This document shows positions 8,525 to 16,999 of a stretch of 32,335 nucleotides of DNA, piece after piece. A program made the position numbers and the translations under genes. The notes beneath the pieces are model-generated. The model ran no database searches. It was not told the DNA's origin and was given only the letters and a program-made list of their open reading frames with translations. The stretch covers positions 1 through 32,335 of the forward strand of contig DWUT01000145.1 in NCBI GenBank assembly GCA_019120615.1, given 5' to 3'. Position 1 is the stretch's first letter; every line of letters begins with the position of its first letter. The stretch is from Candidatus Mediterraneibacter norfolkensis. GTDB taxonomy: Bacteria; Bacillota; Clostridia; Lachnospirales; Lachnospiraceae.

Positions 8525-9400
8525 ATGACACTGAATCAGCTTACTTACTTTCAGACCGTTGCGCGCTGCCAGCATTACCGTCTGGCCGCCTCAGAACTCA
8601 ACATCTCCCAGCCGTCCTTAAGCCGTTCTATCTCCAACCTCGAGGATGAACTGGGAATTATTCTGTTCGAAAGAAAAGGGCGCACGGTCACGCTCACAAA
8701 ATACGGGAAGCTTTTCCTTGAGCACACCGACCGCATCCTGTCCGAGGTAAATCTTGCTGAAAAACATATGAAGAAGCTCTCAGGCAAATCTGGACATGTT
8801 GACATTGCCTATGTTTTTCCTTTGGCTGCCAGATATATCCCCCACACAGTCCGCCGGTTTCTTGCCAGCAGCAATAACGAAAAGATCAGCTTCAGTTTCC
8901 GACAGACCTACACCGCAGAAATGGTTGCAGGTTTGAAATCTGAGCAGTATGACGTTATCTTTGGATCCTATGTGGAAAATGAACCGGATATCCAGTTTGT
9001 CCCGATCATGGACCAGGAAATGATCATCATCACCCCTCTCGGTCACCCTCTTGCCCGTAAAAGCGCGCCTGTTCTGAAGGATCTGGAACGTTATCCGCTG
9101 ATCGGATATGACAGGACCTCCGGTTTGGGGCGCTTCACCAGACGTACTTATGCCGCCTATTCAATCGTTCCAAACATCGTCTGTGAATCACCGGATGAAA
9201 ACGCCATCGCATCTCTTGTGGCCGAGGATTTTGGTATCGCGCTGGTAGCGGATGTGGATATCCTGGAACATTTTTCTCTCGAAAAACTCCACTTGAGCGA
9301 CGTCAGCCTGCGGCACACCGTCTACATGGGATACCTGAAGGATCATTATCAGATCCCGGCGGTCAGGAATTTCATTTCTTTTATAAAAAAAGGTTCTTGA
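8525..9400 (+). CDS. LysR-type transcriptional regulator, divergent from quinate/shikimate dehydrogenase
   Basis: DNA-binding regulator of 291 aa. The N-terminal winged helix-turn-helix (about 1-60) has LNQLTYFQTVARCQHYRLAA and ISQPSLSRSISNLEDELG, followed by an effector-binding domain of periplasmic-binding-protein fold. ATG at 8525 follows AAAGGAG. It is divergent from the dehydrogenase-led operon and shares a 176-bp intergenic region containing a T-N11-A dyad, so it probably activates that operon in response to a pathway intermediate. Its 3' end overlaps the next LysR gene, on the opposite strand, by 20 bp. The two proteins look like paralogues, sharing for example the segment VTLTKYGK. 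Confidence 0.93.
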   Translation: MTLNQLTYFQTVARCQHYRLAASELNISQPSLSRSISNLEDELGIILFERKGRTVTLTKYGKLFLEHTDRILSEVNLAEKHMKKLSGKSGHVDIAYVFPLAARYIPHTVRRFLASSNNEKISFSFRQTYTAEMVAGLKSEQYDVIFGSYVENEPDIQFVPIMDQEMIIITPLGHPLARKSAPVLKDLERYPLIGYDRTSGLGRFTRRTYAAYSIVPNIVCESPDENAIASLVAEDFGIALVADVDILEHFSLEKLHLSDVSLRHTVYMGYLKDHYQIPAVRNFISFIKKGS

Positions 9401-10262
9401 CATATTCCGCGAAGCGCTGCACCAAGGGCGGCTGAAAGGCGTCCCTGGATCTTGCCATATATACATACCTCTTCTCATGCTGATTGCGAAGCGGGATGAT
9501 GTCCACACTGAGCTGCCGTAAGACCGGAATCTCGGGCATCACGGCAATTCCGAAATTCTGTGCTACAAGCCCCGCCATGCAGCCGTCTTCCTCGATCTCA
9601 TAGGCGATCTCCGGCTTCACCCTGATCTGCTCAAACATCCGGTCTACGACCGGCCGAAGACCGCTGTTGGGCGTATAGAAGATCTGGGGGTAGACCGCTG
9701 CCTGCTCCAGATCCACAGCCTTTTCATACGACAGAGGATGCCCCTTTGGGACCACGACCACCAGATTCTCTGTTCCCACGGGCGTAAACTGAATCCCGCT
9801 CTCTCTTTCCGCCATGGAGCAGAACCCAATGTCATACTTCTCTTCCTTAAGTCCTTTTATGATCTCTGAAGTGTTGCCCACAGTAAAATGAAATTTTACT
9901 CTCAATTCCTCATGAGTTCGGATAAAATCACTCACCAGCGACGGAACAAACTCGCTTCCAAGCGTATAGATATACCCCAGTTCGATCAGCCCCTCCGTCT
10001 GTCCTGTCAGAGACCTCACTTTTTTTACTCCTGCATCAAGTGTTTTCATGGATTCATCCACATATTCCCGGAAAATTTTTCCATATTTTGTCAGCGTCAC
10101 ATTTCTGCCCTGCTTCTCAAACAGCTTTGTCCCCAGTTCCGTCTCCAGGGCACTGACCGCATGGCTGAGAGTCGGCTGGGAAATATCAAGCTCCTCCGCA
10201 GCCTTTGTATAATGTTCTACTTCCGCAAGCTTTGAAAAATAATGCAGCTGGTTCAGGTTCAT
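9381..10262 (-). CDS. LysR-type transcriptional regulator, divergent from OYE-type reductase
   Basis: Regulator of 293 aa with the LysR helix-turn-helix at the N-terminus (LNQLHYFSKLAEVEHYTKAA, ISQPTLSHAVSALETELG) and a C-terminal ligand-binding domain (residues about 90-290). ATG at 10262 is chosen over the frame start at 10322 because AGAGGTG precedes it and the HTH begins at once. It is divergent from the large flavin reductase (10473), which it most likely controls. It converges on, and overlaps by 20 bp, the other LysR gene. The N-terminal third is strongly similar to that neighbour, suggesting a local duplication. Confidence 0.92.
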   Translation of the reverse strand: MNLNQLHYFSKLAEVEHYTKAAEELDISQPTLSHAVSALETELGTKLFEKQGRNVTLTKYGKIFREYVDESMKTLDAGVKKVRSLTGQTEGLIELGYIYTLGSEFVPSLVSDFIRTHEELRVKFHFTVGNTSEIIKGLKEEKYDIGFCSMAERESGIQFTPVGTENLVVVVPKGHPLSYEKAVDLEQAAVYPQIFYTPNSGLRPVVDRMFEQIRVKPEIAYEIEEDGCMAGLVAQNFGIAVMPEIPVLRQLSVDIIPLRNQHEKRYVYMARSRDAFQPPLVQRFAEYVKNLFL

Positions 10263-10317
10263 AAAATCACCTCTTTGTATAAAATAGCACAAATCATTAA
10301 AATTTTCTATAATTCTA

Positions 10318-10346
10318 TTCAAAAATATGCATTTGTTTTATATAAT
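10318..10346 (+). promoter_or_regulatory. Predicted promoter of the OYE-type reductase gene
   Basis: TTCAAA (10318-10323), 17-bp spacer, TATAAT (10341-10346). Another TATAAT follows at 10356-10361. The 210-bp divergent region is very AT-rich and would leave a leader of about 120 nt before the start codon. Confidence 0.5.
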
Positions 10347-10472
10347 GGTTTCTTTTATAATACAGCTTGTAAACGGATTGTTAAGCAAAAGACAATACGC
10401 CCGTTTTTCAACAACCTCTCTATTTCATTATTTATTAACTATAACCGATATTATTTTCAGGAGATTAGGATT

Positions 10473-12479
10473 ATGAAGAAAGAGTACAGACATATTTTTG
10501 AACCTTTCACCGTTCGCCGCATGACGCTGAAGAACAGGATCATGATGACTCCCATGGGGACAAACTACGGCGAGCAGAGCGGAGAGATGAGTTTCCTCCA
10601 TATTAATTACTACGAGCAGCGCGCAAAAGGCGGCACAGGCCTGATCATGGTGGAGAATGCCAGCGTCGACTCTCCGGAGGGTTCCAACGGAACAACACAG
10701 CTCCGCATCGACCACGACAACTACATTCCCCGTCTTTTCAAACTGACGGAAACGATCCACAAACACGGGACCTGCATCGGGATCCAGCTAAATCATGCGG
10801 GAGCATCCGCTCAGTCTGCGCGTACGAACATGCAGCCGGTATCTGCCTCCAACATCCCTTCCAAAGAGGGCGGAGATATCCCTCGTCCACTGGAGAAAGA
10901 CGAGATCCTTCGCATTGTAAAGAAATACGGAGAGGCTGCAAAGCGCGCCCAGACAGCTGGGTTCGACTGTGTGGAGATCCATGCCGGACACTCCTACCTT
11001 CTCAGCCAGTTTCTCTCGCCTCTGACAAACAAGAGAACAGATGAGTTTGGTGGTTCCGCAGAAAACAGAGCACGTTTCGCCCGCCTCGTGATGGAAGAAG
11101 TAAGAAGTCAGGTCGGGCCGTTCTTCCCCATCTTCCTCCGTATCAGCGCCGACGAATTCCTTGAGGGCGGAAATACGCTGGACGACTGCCTTGACTATCT
11201 GCAGTATATTGAAAAAGAGGCCGACGTCATCGACGTATCCTGCGGACTGAACGCCTCCATCCAGTACCAGATCGATTCCAACCATTTCCCGGACGGATGG
11301 CGTTCCTATATGGCAAAAGCCGTAAAAGAGAAATATAACAAGCCCTGCGTCACTATGGGAAATATCCGTGATCCTCATGTCGCAGAGGATATCCTTGCCA
11401 GAGGAGACGCTGATCTGATCGGGATCGGACGTGGTCTGATCGCAGATCCGGAGTGGGTCAACAAAGTAGAGTTCGGGGACGTCTGTGACATCAGGAAATG
11501 TATCTCCTGTAATATCGGATGCGCCGGAAACCGTATCGGCATCAACCGCCCGATCCGCTGCACCATCAACCCTGCGGTCGCAGAGGGCGAGGATTACAAG
11601 AAACACCCGATCACCAAACCGTGCAACGTAGTTGTAGTAGGAGGCGGTACTGCCGGAATGGAAGCTGCCTGTACAGCCGCCGAAGTGGGGTGCACAACCT
11701 TCCTGATCGAGAAGAAGCCTTATCTGGGAGGACTTGCAGCAGAGATCTCCAAGATACCGGATAAGAAAAGGCTCTCCGACTTCCCGAATTACATGATCCA
11801 CCGCACGAACAAACTGAGAAATCTCTTTGCATTTACGGATATGGAAGCAGATGTAAACTTCATCAAAAGCCTGAAGCCAAACATCATCGTAAACGCAACC
11901 GGTTCTTCACCGCTGCTTCCGCCGATCGCAGGACTCCATGAGAACCTCGGAAAAGAAGGAAGCAAAGTATACAGCATCCTTGATATGATCGAACACGTCA
12001 ATAACAATGACTATCCGGAAGACATGTCCGGAAAGAAAGTAGTCGTTATCGGCGGCGGCGCGGTAGGTCTTGACGTCGTAGAATACTTTGCTCCGAGAGG
12101 CGCAGATGTAAGCATCGTAGAGATGATGCCGATTATCGGAAACGGCATCGATCCGGTATCCAAAGTTGACATCAACACGCTGATGAACAAATACAACGTA
12201 AAACAGATGCCGAACACGGCACTCAAAGAAGTCCGTCCTGATAACTTCCTTGTGGAGGCAGACGGCGAGCAGAAAGAACTTCCTTTCGATTACGGATTCG
12301 TATGTCTGGGAATGAAGGCCGAACATCCGGTGCTCCAGCAGATCAGAGAGGCGTTCGAGGACGATGACTCCATCGAAATCCTCAACATCGGTGACAGCGT
12401 TCGCGCAAGAAGAATCATCGACGGAACAGAAGAAGGAAGAAATATCCTCAATACACTGGAGAAACGTGGATATCTTTAA
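10473..12479 (+). CDS. Old-yellow-enzyme-type Fe-S flavoenzyme (enoate / 2,4-dienoyl-CoA reductase family)
   Basis: Multidomain NAD(P)H-dependent reductase of 668 aa that reduces electron-poor C=C bonds. An N-terminal FMN TIM barrel (about 1-335) includes FEPFTVRRMTLKNRIMMTPM, the active-site stretch VEIHAGHSYLLSQFLSP and NKRTDEFGGS. Four cysteines follow (343, 346, 350, 363; CX2CX3CX12C) for a 4Fe-4S cluster. Then come two Rossmann motifs: VVVVGGGTAGMEAA (FAD) and KVVVIGGGAVGLDVVEYF (NAD(P)). ATG at 10473 with an upstream AGGAG is preferred; the frame open to 10242 is AT-rich non-coding leader. Length and order match FadH, BaiCD/BaiH and enoate reductases. The substrate is unknown. Given the neighbours, 3-dehydroshikimate (an enone) or a hydroxycinnamate are candidates (inference). 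Confidence 0.9.
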   Translation: MKKEYRHIFEPFTVRRMTLKNRIMMTPMGTNYGEQSGEMSFLHINYYEQRAKGGTGLIMVENASVDSPEGSNGTTQLRIDHDNYIPRLFKLTETIHKHGTCIGIQLNHAGASAQSARTNMQPVSASNIPSKEGGDIPRPLEKDEILRIVKKYGEAAKRAQTAGFDCVEIHAGHSYLLSQFLSPLTNKRTDEFGGSAENRARFARLVMEEVRSQVGPFFPIFLRISADEFLEGGNTLDDCLDYLQYIEKEADVIDVSCGLNASIQYQIDSNHFPDGWRSYMAKAVKEKYNKPCVTMGNIRDPHVAEDILARGDADLIGIGRGLIADPEWVNKVEFGDVCDIRKCISCNIGCAGNRIGINRPIRCTINPAVAEGEDYKKHPITKPCNVVVVGGGTAGMEAACTAAEVGCTTFLIEKKPYLGGLAAEISKIPDKKRLSDFPNYMIHRTNKLRNLFAFTDMEADVNFIKSLKPNIIVNATGSSPLLPPIAGLHENLGKEGSKVYSILDMIEHVNNNDYPEDMSGKKVVVIGGGAVGLDVVEYFAPRGADVSIVEMMPIIGNGIDPVSKVDINTLMNKYNVKQMPNTALKEVRPDNFLVEADGEQKELPFDYGFVCLGMKAEHPVLQQIREAFEDDDSIEILNIGDSVRARRIIDGTEEGRNILNTLEKRGYL

Positions 12480-12486
12480 AATGTGA

Positions 12487-12777
12487 CAGACAGCCCGAAA
12501 ACGGGACTCGAGCTGGGATATGCGTATTCAGGGAGGTGGGGCGGACAGCTCAGGTTCCGTTCCAGAATCCTGAAATACTAAAGCCTCCGAAATCAGGCTA
12601 AAAACAAGCTGTACAATGGTGCAACTCGCTTACGCTCAGGCAATCACCATTGTACAGCTTAACGCCTGCTTTCGGGGGCTTAACTATTTCTACGGATTCT
12701 TCCAAAGTCACCTGCTCTGCCCGCCCCACCTCCCTGAAAGGCGCTTCCAGCCGGGAGGAGCCGTTTTGGACTGTACA
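12487..12777. repeat. Long imperfect palindrome filling the convergent intergenic region
   Basis: The 369 bp between the reductase stop (12479) and the ABC permease stop (12849) contain no gene. They are dominated by an inverted repeat. A perfect 17-bp outer match (12528-12544 with 12721-12737, core GGGAGGTGGGGCGG) and a perfect 16-bp inner match (12606-12621 with 12645-12660, core AAGCTGTACAATGGTG) are joined by partly complementary arms. The loop is 23 nt (12622-12644). Weaker complementarity extends outward to about 12487 and 12777. It could be a MITE-like mobile repeat, a very long bidirectional terminator, or a structured RNA. No clear target-site duplication or T-run was seen. Confidence 0.75.
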
Positions 12778-12848
12778 TCAAAAAGGGCGGGAGGATTGAG
12801 GGCTTCTCGGTTTCTGTCTGTGAGGACGGATTTTTGCAGGGCTGTGTA

Positions 12849-15200
12849 TTACAATTCGTTGATGGTTTCTGTGATCGCCATACTGCGTATCCGTCTGGAT
12901 GGGGCCCGGGCTGCCAGGAGCGCGGTGAAAAGGTTGAATGCGGCGATAATGCAGAGCAGCGGTACGGGCAGGCTCCACTCCGTGCCGAAATATTTCGTGA
13001 TCAGCATGATGTGCAGGTACCTGCTCAGTGCCAGTCCTGCCGCGCATCCAACCACAAGTCCGGAGACGGCATAGACAAGGGCTTCTGCAATGATCATGCG
13101 GGTGAGCTGTCCGCCGTCCATACCGACCGCCCGCATGGCGCCGTACTGCCGGATCCGTGCCGTCACGCTCATCGAAATGCTGTTGATCATATTAAACAGC
13201 GTGATCATGGCGATGATCGCCAGAAAGCTGTACAGCACGAACTGGGCGGCAAAGTAAGTTGCCCTGTCCTCCTGATTCCCATTGCGCAGATCAGAAAAGA
13301 TGATATCGCTGCCTGCCAGGTCATTGATCTGACGGATTGTTTCATCCGTCGCACTACTGTCTAATTTGATCCCGATCAGACTGTAAGCCGTTTCGCCCGT
13401 AAGCCATTCAAATGTTTCCTCGGAACAGATCACGCTGTATTCACTGGGGAACACGCCGGAAGAAACCGCACAGGTGATCGTCACTTCCTTATCCCCGATC
13501 CGAATCCTGTCCCCAACCTGCAACGGGTTGTCTTTATTGCGGATCGTCATGACACTTCCTGTATTTCCATAGACTTCTGAAAGGTTCCCTTCCGCAACGC
13601 TGTCTTCTGCGCTGTCCAGCAGATAATCTGTATAGGAGGTCAGATTGACATGGTCGATCTCCTCTCCTGCATCTGATTTTATATCGAGGGAAGCCGCCGG
13701 GACATTTTCCATGTATGCCGTTCCGTAGGCTGTCTCCACATGCGGGATCTGACGGATCTCATCCAGAAGGCTCTGTTCCAGCACAAGTGCATTGGCATAT
13801 CCGTTCAGTGTGATATCCGGCTGCCAGGACCGAAAGGACGGGATCAGCTCATGGGCAAAATCAAGTCCCACTGAAAAACAGAGGAACAGAATAATGCTCA
13901 GTGAAAAACTGGCAGTCATCAGAAACCAGTTCTTTTTAGAGGCTGTTGCATGATGCACTCCTAAGGTCCAGTCAACTTTCCCCAACAGCATCTTCGACGT
14001 ATGATTCACTTTCGGGACCGTCCCGCTGCTTCCGGAAGCCGCCGCCATCGGGGAGACCTTTGCCGCGCGTTTTGCCGGAGCCTGAGCCGCCAGCAGAACC
14101 GTCATAAGTCCCACCACTGTGCCGCTGACCAGACCGATCGGGCTGAGGGCGAATACGGGAGTGGACGCAAATTCACCGCCGATGCCGTAACGCAGCAGCG
14201 CGCAGACCGCCCAGGTGATGACCGTACCTGCGATCAGACCGACCGGGATCGCTGTTTTGCACCAGTTCAGCGCCTCCAGCCTTACGAAACGGATCACCTG
14301 CTGCCGGCTCGCGCCGATACAGCGCATCATGCCGAAGAATTTTGTCCGCTGGGCGACATTGCTGTTCATGCCTCCGGAGATCATCAGCACCCCGGCCAGC
14401 AGCACCAGGACGAACAGGACCGCCGCGATCCCATAGAAATTTTTCACGGATTCACTGCTGCTCTGACCGGCAAGCCCCATAACTGCTGTGTTTTCACTGA
14501 TGCTTTCTTCCGGCAGATCATACTGCTCCCGGATTTCCGGGATCGCATCCGATGCTTTTGCCGCGCTCTGGAACTGTACATAACAGACCGGGGCGGTGTC
14601 TGAAACGCCGTTTTTATCCATAAGCGACGCAAAGGCAGATTCTGTCATATAGACGGCGACCAGATAGGTCTGACCCTCATAATACTCCTGATCATCTGAT
14701 CCGAAGCCGGATACCGTCAGTTCCACGTCGCCTGCCGGCGTCCGGACTGTCACAGGATCTCCGATCTGCACATCCAGCGCAAGCTTCGCGTTTGAACTGA
14801 GTACCACTTCTCTGTCATTTTGGGGGAAATCTCCCTCTTCCATGCCGTCTGCAAGCTGAGACAGATAGGTTTCGTCTGTGCCGTACAGAGTGGCTTTTCT
14901 GTCGCCAATATACCAGGGCTGGTCCGCATCGAAATTGAACACGGATGACCGGCCGCATGCCGTGACGTCCGGGCGGCTGCCGATCTCTCCGGCAATCTCT
15001 TCCGAAATGTTTTCTATCCGGATATGCCAGCTCCCGTGCTTCTCCATCATTGCAGCACTCTCTCCCCGGATCGTCATGTCCGCGGCGCTGAAAATCGTTG
15101 TCACCAGCAGAACAGATACCATAATACAGAGGATCATCATCCGATTCTGGCGTTTCCGCACCTTTGCCGAGATCGGGATCAGACTCAGATAACTTCTCAT
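12849..15200 (-). CDS. ABC transporter permease, FtsX/MacB family, two FtsX modules
   Basis: Membrane subunit of 783 aa of an ABC exporter or mechanotransmission complex. It has an N-terminal membrane segment (about 20-40) and a large extracellular domain. A first FtsX block has about three helices, with ARRTKF-like and GASRQQV segments around residues 285-400. A second anchor, extracellular domain and C-terminal FtsX block end in SMAITETINEL. ATG at 15200 is chosen because it overlaps the ATPase stop (ATGA) and follows GGGAGGTG; an upstream ATG at 15209 is less favoured. With the adjoining two-component system it resembles peptide-antibiotic or cell-envelope-stress resistance modules. The substrate cannot be read. 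Confidence 0.9.
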   Translation of the reverse strand: MRSYLSLIPISAKVRKRQNRMMILCIMVSVLLVTTIFSAADMTIRGESAAMMEKHGSWHIRIENISEEIAGEIGSRPDVTACGRSSVFNFDADQPWYIGDRKATLYGTDETYLSQLADGMEEGDFPQNDREVVLSSNAKLALDVQIGDPVTVRTPAGDVELTVSGFGSDDQEYYEGQTYLVAVYMTESAFASLMDKNGVSDTAPVCYVQFQSAAKASDAIPEIREQYDLPEESISENTAVMGLAGQSSSESVKNFYGIAAVLFVLVLLAGVLMISGGMNSNVAQRTKFFGMMRCIGASRQQVIRFVRLEALNWCKTAIPVGLIAGTVITWAVCALLRYGIGGEFASTPVFALSPIGLVSGTVVGLMTVLLAAQAPAKRAAKVSPMAAASGSSGTVPKVNHTSKMLLGKVDWTLGVHHATASKKNWFLMTASFSLSIILFLCFSVGLDFAHELIPSFRSWQPDITLNGYANALVLEQSLLDEIRQIPHVETAYGTAYMENVPAASLDIKSDAGEEIDHVNLTSYTDYLLDSAEDSVAEGNLSEVYGNTGSVMTIRNKDNPLQVGDRIRIGDKEVTITCAVSSGVFPSEYSVICSEETFEWLTGETAYSLIGIKLDSSATDETIRQINDLAGSDIIFSDLRNGNQEDRATYFAAQFVLYSFLAIIAMITLFNMINSISMSVTARIRQYGAMRAVGMDGGQLTRMIIAEALVYAVSGLVVGCAAGLALSRYLHIMLITKYFGTEWSLPVPLLCIIAAFNLFTALLAARAPSRRIRSMAITETINEL

Positions 15201-15880
15201 TCCCGGCACCTCCCGAAATCAGTCACCACACCGTCTGACACTTCCAGGATGCGGTCTGCGGTCTGGGCAATGCCCTGGCTGTGCGTGATCATCACAATCG
15301 TCTGCTCATACAGACGGGAGGCTTCTTTCAACAGGGCGATCACCTCGCTTGTATTCTGGCTGTCCAGGTTTCCTGTGGGCTCGTCGGCCAGGATCAGGGC
15401 AGGACGGGTGATCAGTGCCCTTCCTATTGCCACACGCTGCTGCTGGCCTCCTGAGAGCTGACCGGGCAGATGGCTGCGGCGCTCTTTCAGACCCAGCACG
15501 CTCAGCAGTTCCTCCAGATATTTTTTATTCGGCTTCTGATAATCCAGAAGGACCGGGAAAATGATATTCTGCTCCACCGTCAGTTCCGGGATCAGGTTAA
15601 AACTCTGGAAAATAAAACCGATGTTCCGACGGCGGAAGATCGTCAGGTTTCGCTCCTTCATCCCGAAAATATCTCTGCCGTCGATGAATACCTTTCCCGA
15701 AGTGGGAGTATCCAGTGCGCCGATCATATTGAGCAGCGTACTTTTTCCGGATCCGGACTCTCCGACGATCGCGACAAACTCGCCTTTTGGGACCGAAAAT
15801 GTGACCTGCTTCAAAGCATGTACCGCGACCTCCCCGGTTCCGTATGTTTTGGAAATATTCTTAAATTCCAGCAATTCCAT
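15197..15880 (-). CDS. ABC transporter ATP-binding protein (MacB/LolD type)
   Basis: ATPase of 227 aa that powers the adjacent FtsX-type permease. It has Walker A GESGSGKST (40-48), signature LSGGQQQR, Walker B ALILADEP and the H-loop VMITHS. ATG at 15880 is chosen over the GTG at 15892 because that GTG lies within the AGAGGTG ribosome site that serves 15880. Its stop overlaps the permease start by ATGA, showing translational coupling. It follows the sensor kinase gene after 73 bp in the same direction. The short length without extra domains matches the MacB/LolD group, which commonly exports peptides or drives envelope processes. Confidence 0.95.
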   Translation of the reverse strand: MELLEFKNISKTYGTGEVAVHALKQVTFSVPKGEFVAIVGESGSGKSTLLNMIGALDTPTSGKVFIDGRDIFGMKERNLTIFRRRNIGFIFQSFNLIPELTVEQNIIFPVLLDYQKPNKKYLEELLSVLGLKERRSHLPGQLSGGQQQRVAIGRALITRPALILADEPTGNLDSQNTSEVIALLKEASRLYEQTIVMITHSQGIAQTADRILEVSDGVVTDFGRCRE

Positions 15881-15953
15881 TTCGTATAACACCTCTTTCT
15901 GTTTTTGTATAGAAAGAGTAACACGTCAACCCTACTGTATTATGACAGAAATC

Positions 15954-16991
15954 CTACAATTTTGTAGGAATCAGGAAATTGACAGTAAAGGTCGTCCCGA
16001 CTCCCAATGTACTGTTCACCTCGACCGTTCCATTGTGTTCCTCTATGATCGCCTTTGCCAGAGGCAGTCCCAGGCCGATCCCCTGCTTGTCTTTTGAGAA
16101 CCGGCTGCGGTAAAACCGTTTGAAAATGTGGGGAAGGTCCTCCGGATGGATTCCGCTGCCGTCATCGCTCACAATGATCTGTACAACGGAGGCAAAAGCC
16201 CGCCATGTAATGCGGATCTCTGCCCCCGCCGCTGTATGATCAAGCGCATTTTTTACAATATTGCTGATCGCCTCTGTCAGCCAGCTCCTGTCACAGAACA
16301 GCTCAACCTCCTCATCTCCTGACAGGATAAGGGATTTACCTTCCTGCTCCGCCCGGCAGGCAAAATGCCGTTCGATGTAACTCATCATATCAGAAACATT
16401 TTCCGGTGACTTTTCAAATACGATGGTTCCCGCATCCAGCCTTGTGATCTTCAGAAGATTCTGTACCAGAGTTTCGATCCGGTCCAGTTCCTGCTCAGAG
16501 AGTGAAGTAAACTCCCTCAGTTCAGGGTGTCCGTCCACTTCCTCCTGTAAAAGTCCGTTATAGATATTGAGAGCCGCCAGAGGCGTCTTGAGCTGATGGG
16601 AGATATCTGAGATCGTATCCTTCATAAAGGTTTTGGCACGTTCTTCATTTTCGGCATGGGCGTTTAAAATCGTTACAAGAGTATTGACCTCATGAAAAAG
16701 CCGGTACAGGTCCCCTTCATCATCGCATTCGATACGGGCATTCCGATTCCCGTCAATATATTCACGGATCTGATCAATGGCATCGTTCATGATCCTGCTC
16801 TGATCCCTGAAATATCTGTACATCAACGCAAAAAGGGCGCACACCAGCAGCACAGCAGCCGCTGTCACACAGAAGATCGCATATTCCGTTTTCAGGAGGA
16901 GAAAGAAGACGGAAACTGCGATGAAGACTGTCACAGCCAGCAGTACGCATAGAAAAAGACGTTTGATCTTTCGGTTTACCAGTATTCTCAT
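15954..16991 (-). CDS. Sensor histidine kinase of the ABC-associated two-component system
   Basis: Membrane kinase of 345 aa. Two hydrophobic helices (about 11-33 and 38-57) lie very close together, so almost no extracellular sensor is present, as in kinases that sense through a partner transporter. A HAMP-like linker is followed by the phospho-acceptor His132 in ISHQLKTPLAAL. Then come the N-box (EAISNIVKNALDHT), G1 (DDGSGIHPEDLPHIFKRFYRS) and G2 (GIGLGLPLAKAI). ATG at 16991 follows GAGGT, 8 bp after the regulator stop. An 8-bp hairpin (TCCTACAA/TTGTAGGA, 15951-15968) overlaps the stop codon. Context suggests control of the downstream ABC genes. Confidence 0.93.
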   Translation of the reverse strand: MRILVNRKIKRLFLCVLLAVTVFIAVSVFFLLLKTEYAIFCVTAAAVLLVCALFALMYRYFRDQSRIMNDAIDQIREYIDGNRNARIECDDEGDLYRLFHEVNTLVTILNAHAENEERAKTFMKDTISDISHQLKTPLAALNIYNGLLQEEVDGHPELREFTSLSEQELDRIETLVQNLLKITRLDAGTIVFEKSPENVSDMMSYIERHFACRAEQEGKSLILSGDEEVELFCDRSWLTEAISNIVKNALDHTAAGAEIRITWRAFASVVQIIVSDDGSGIHPEDLPHIFKRFYRSRFSKDKQGIGLGLPLAKAIIEEHNGTVEVNSTLGVGTTFTVNFLIPTKL

Positions 16992-16999
16992 AACATACC

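Noticed and set aside
10242-10472. N-terminal extension of the reductase frame (77 codons)
   Set aside because: AT-rich, contains the predicted promoter, and the family's FEPFTVRRMTLKNR start follows the ATG at 10473 with its ribosome site.
10788-11801. 337-codon minus-strand frame inside the OYE-type reductase
   Set aside because: Shadow of a well-supported flavoenzyme; no motif and no ribosome site.
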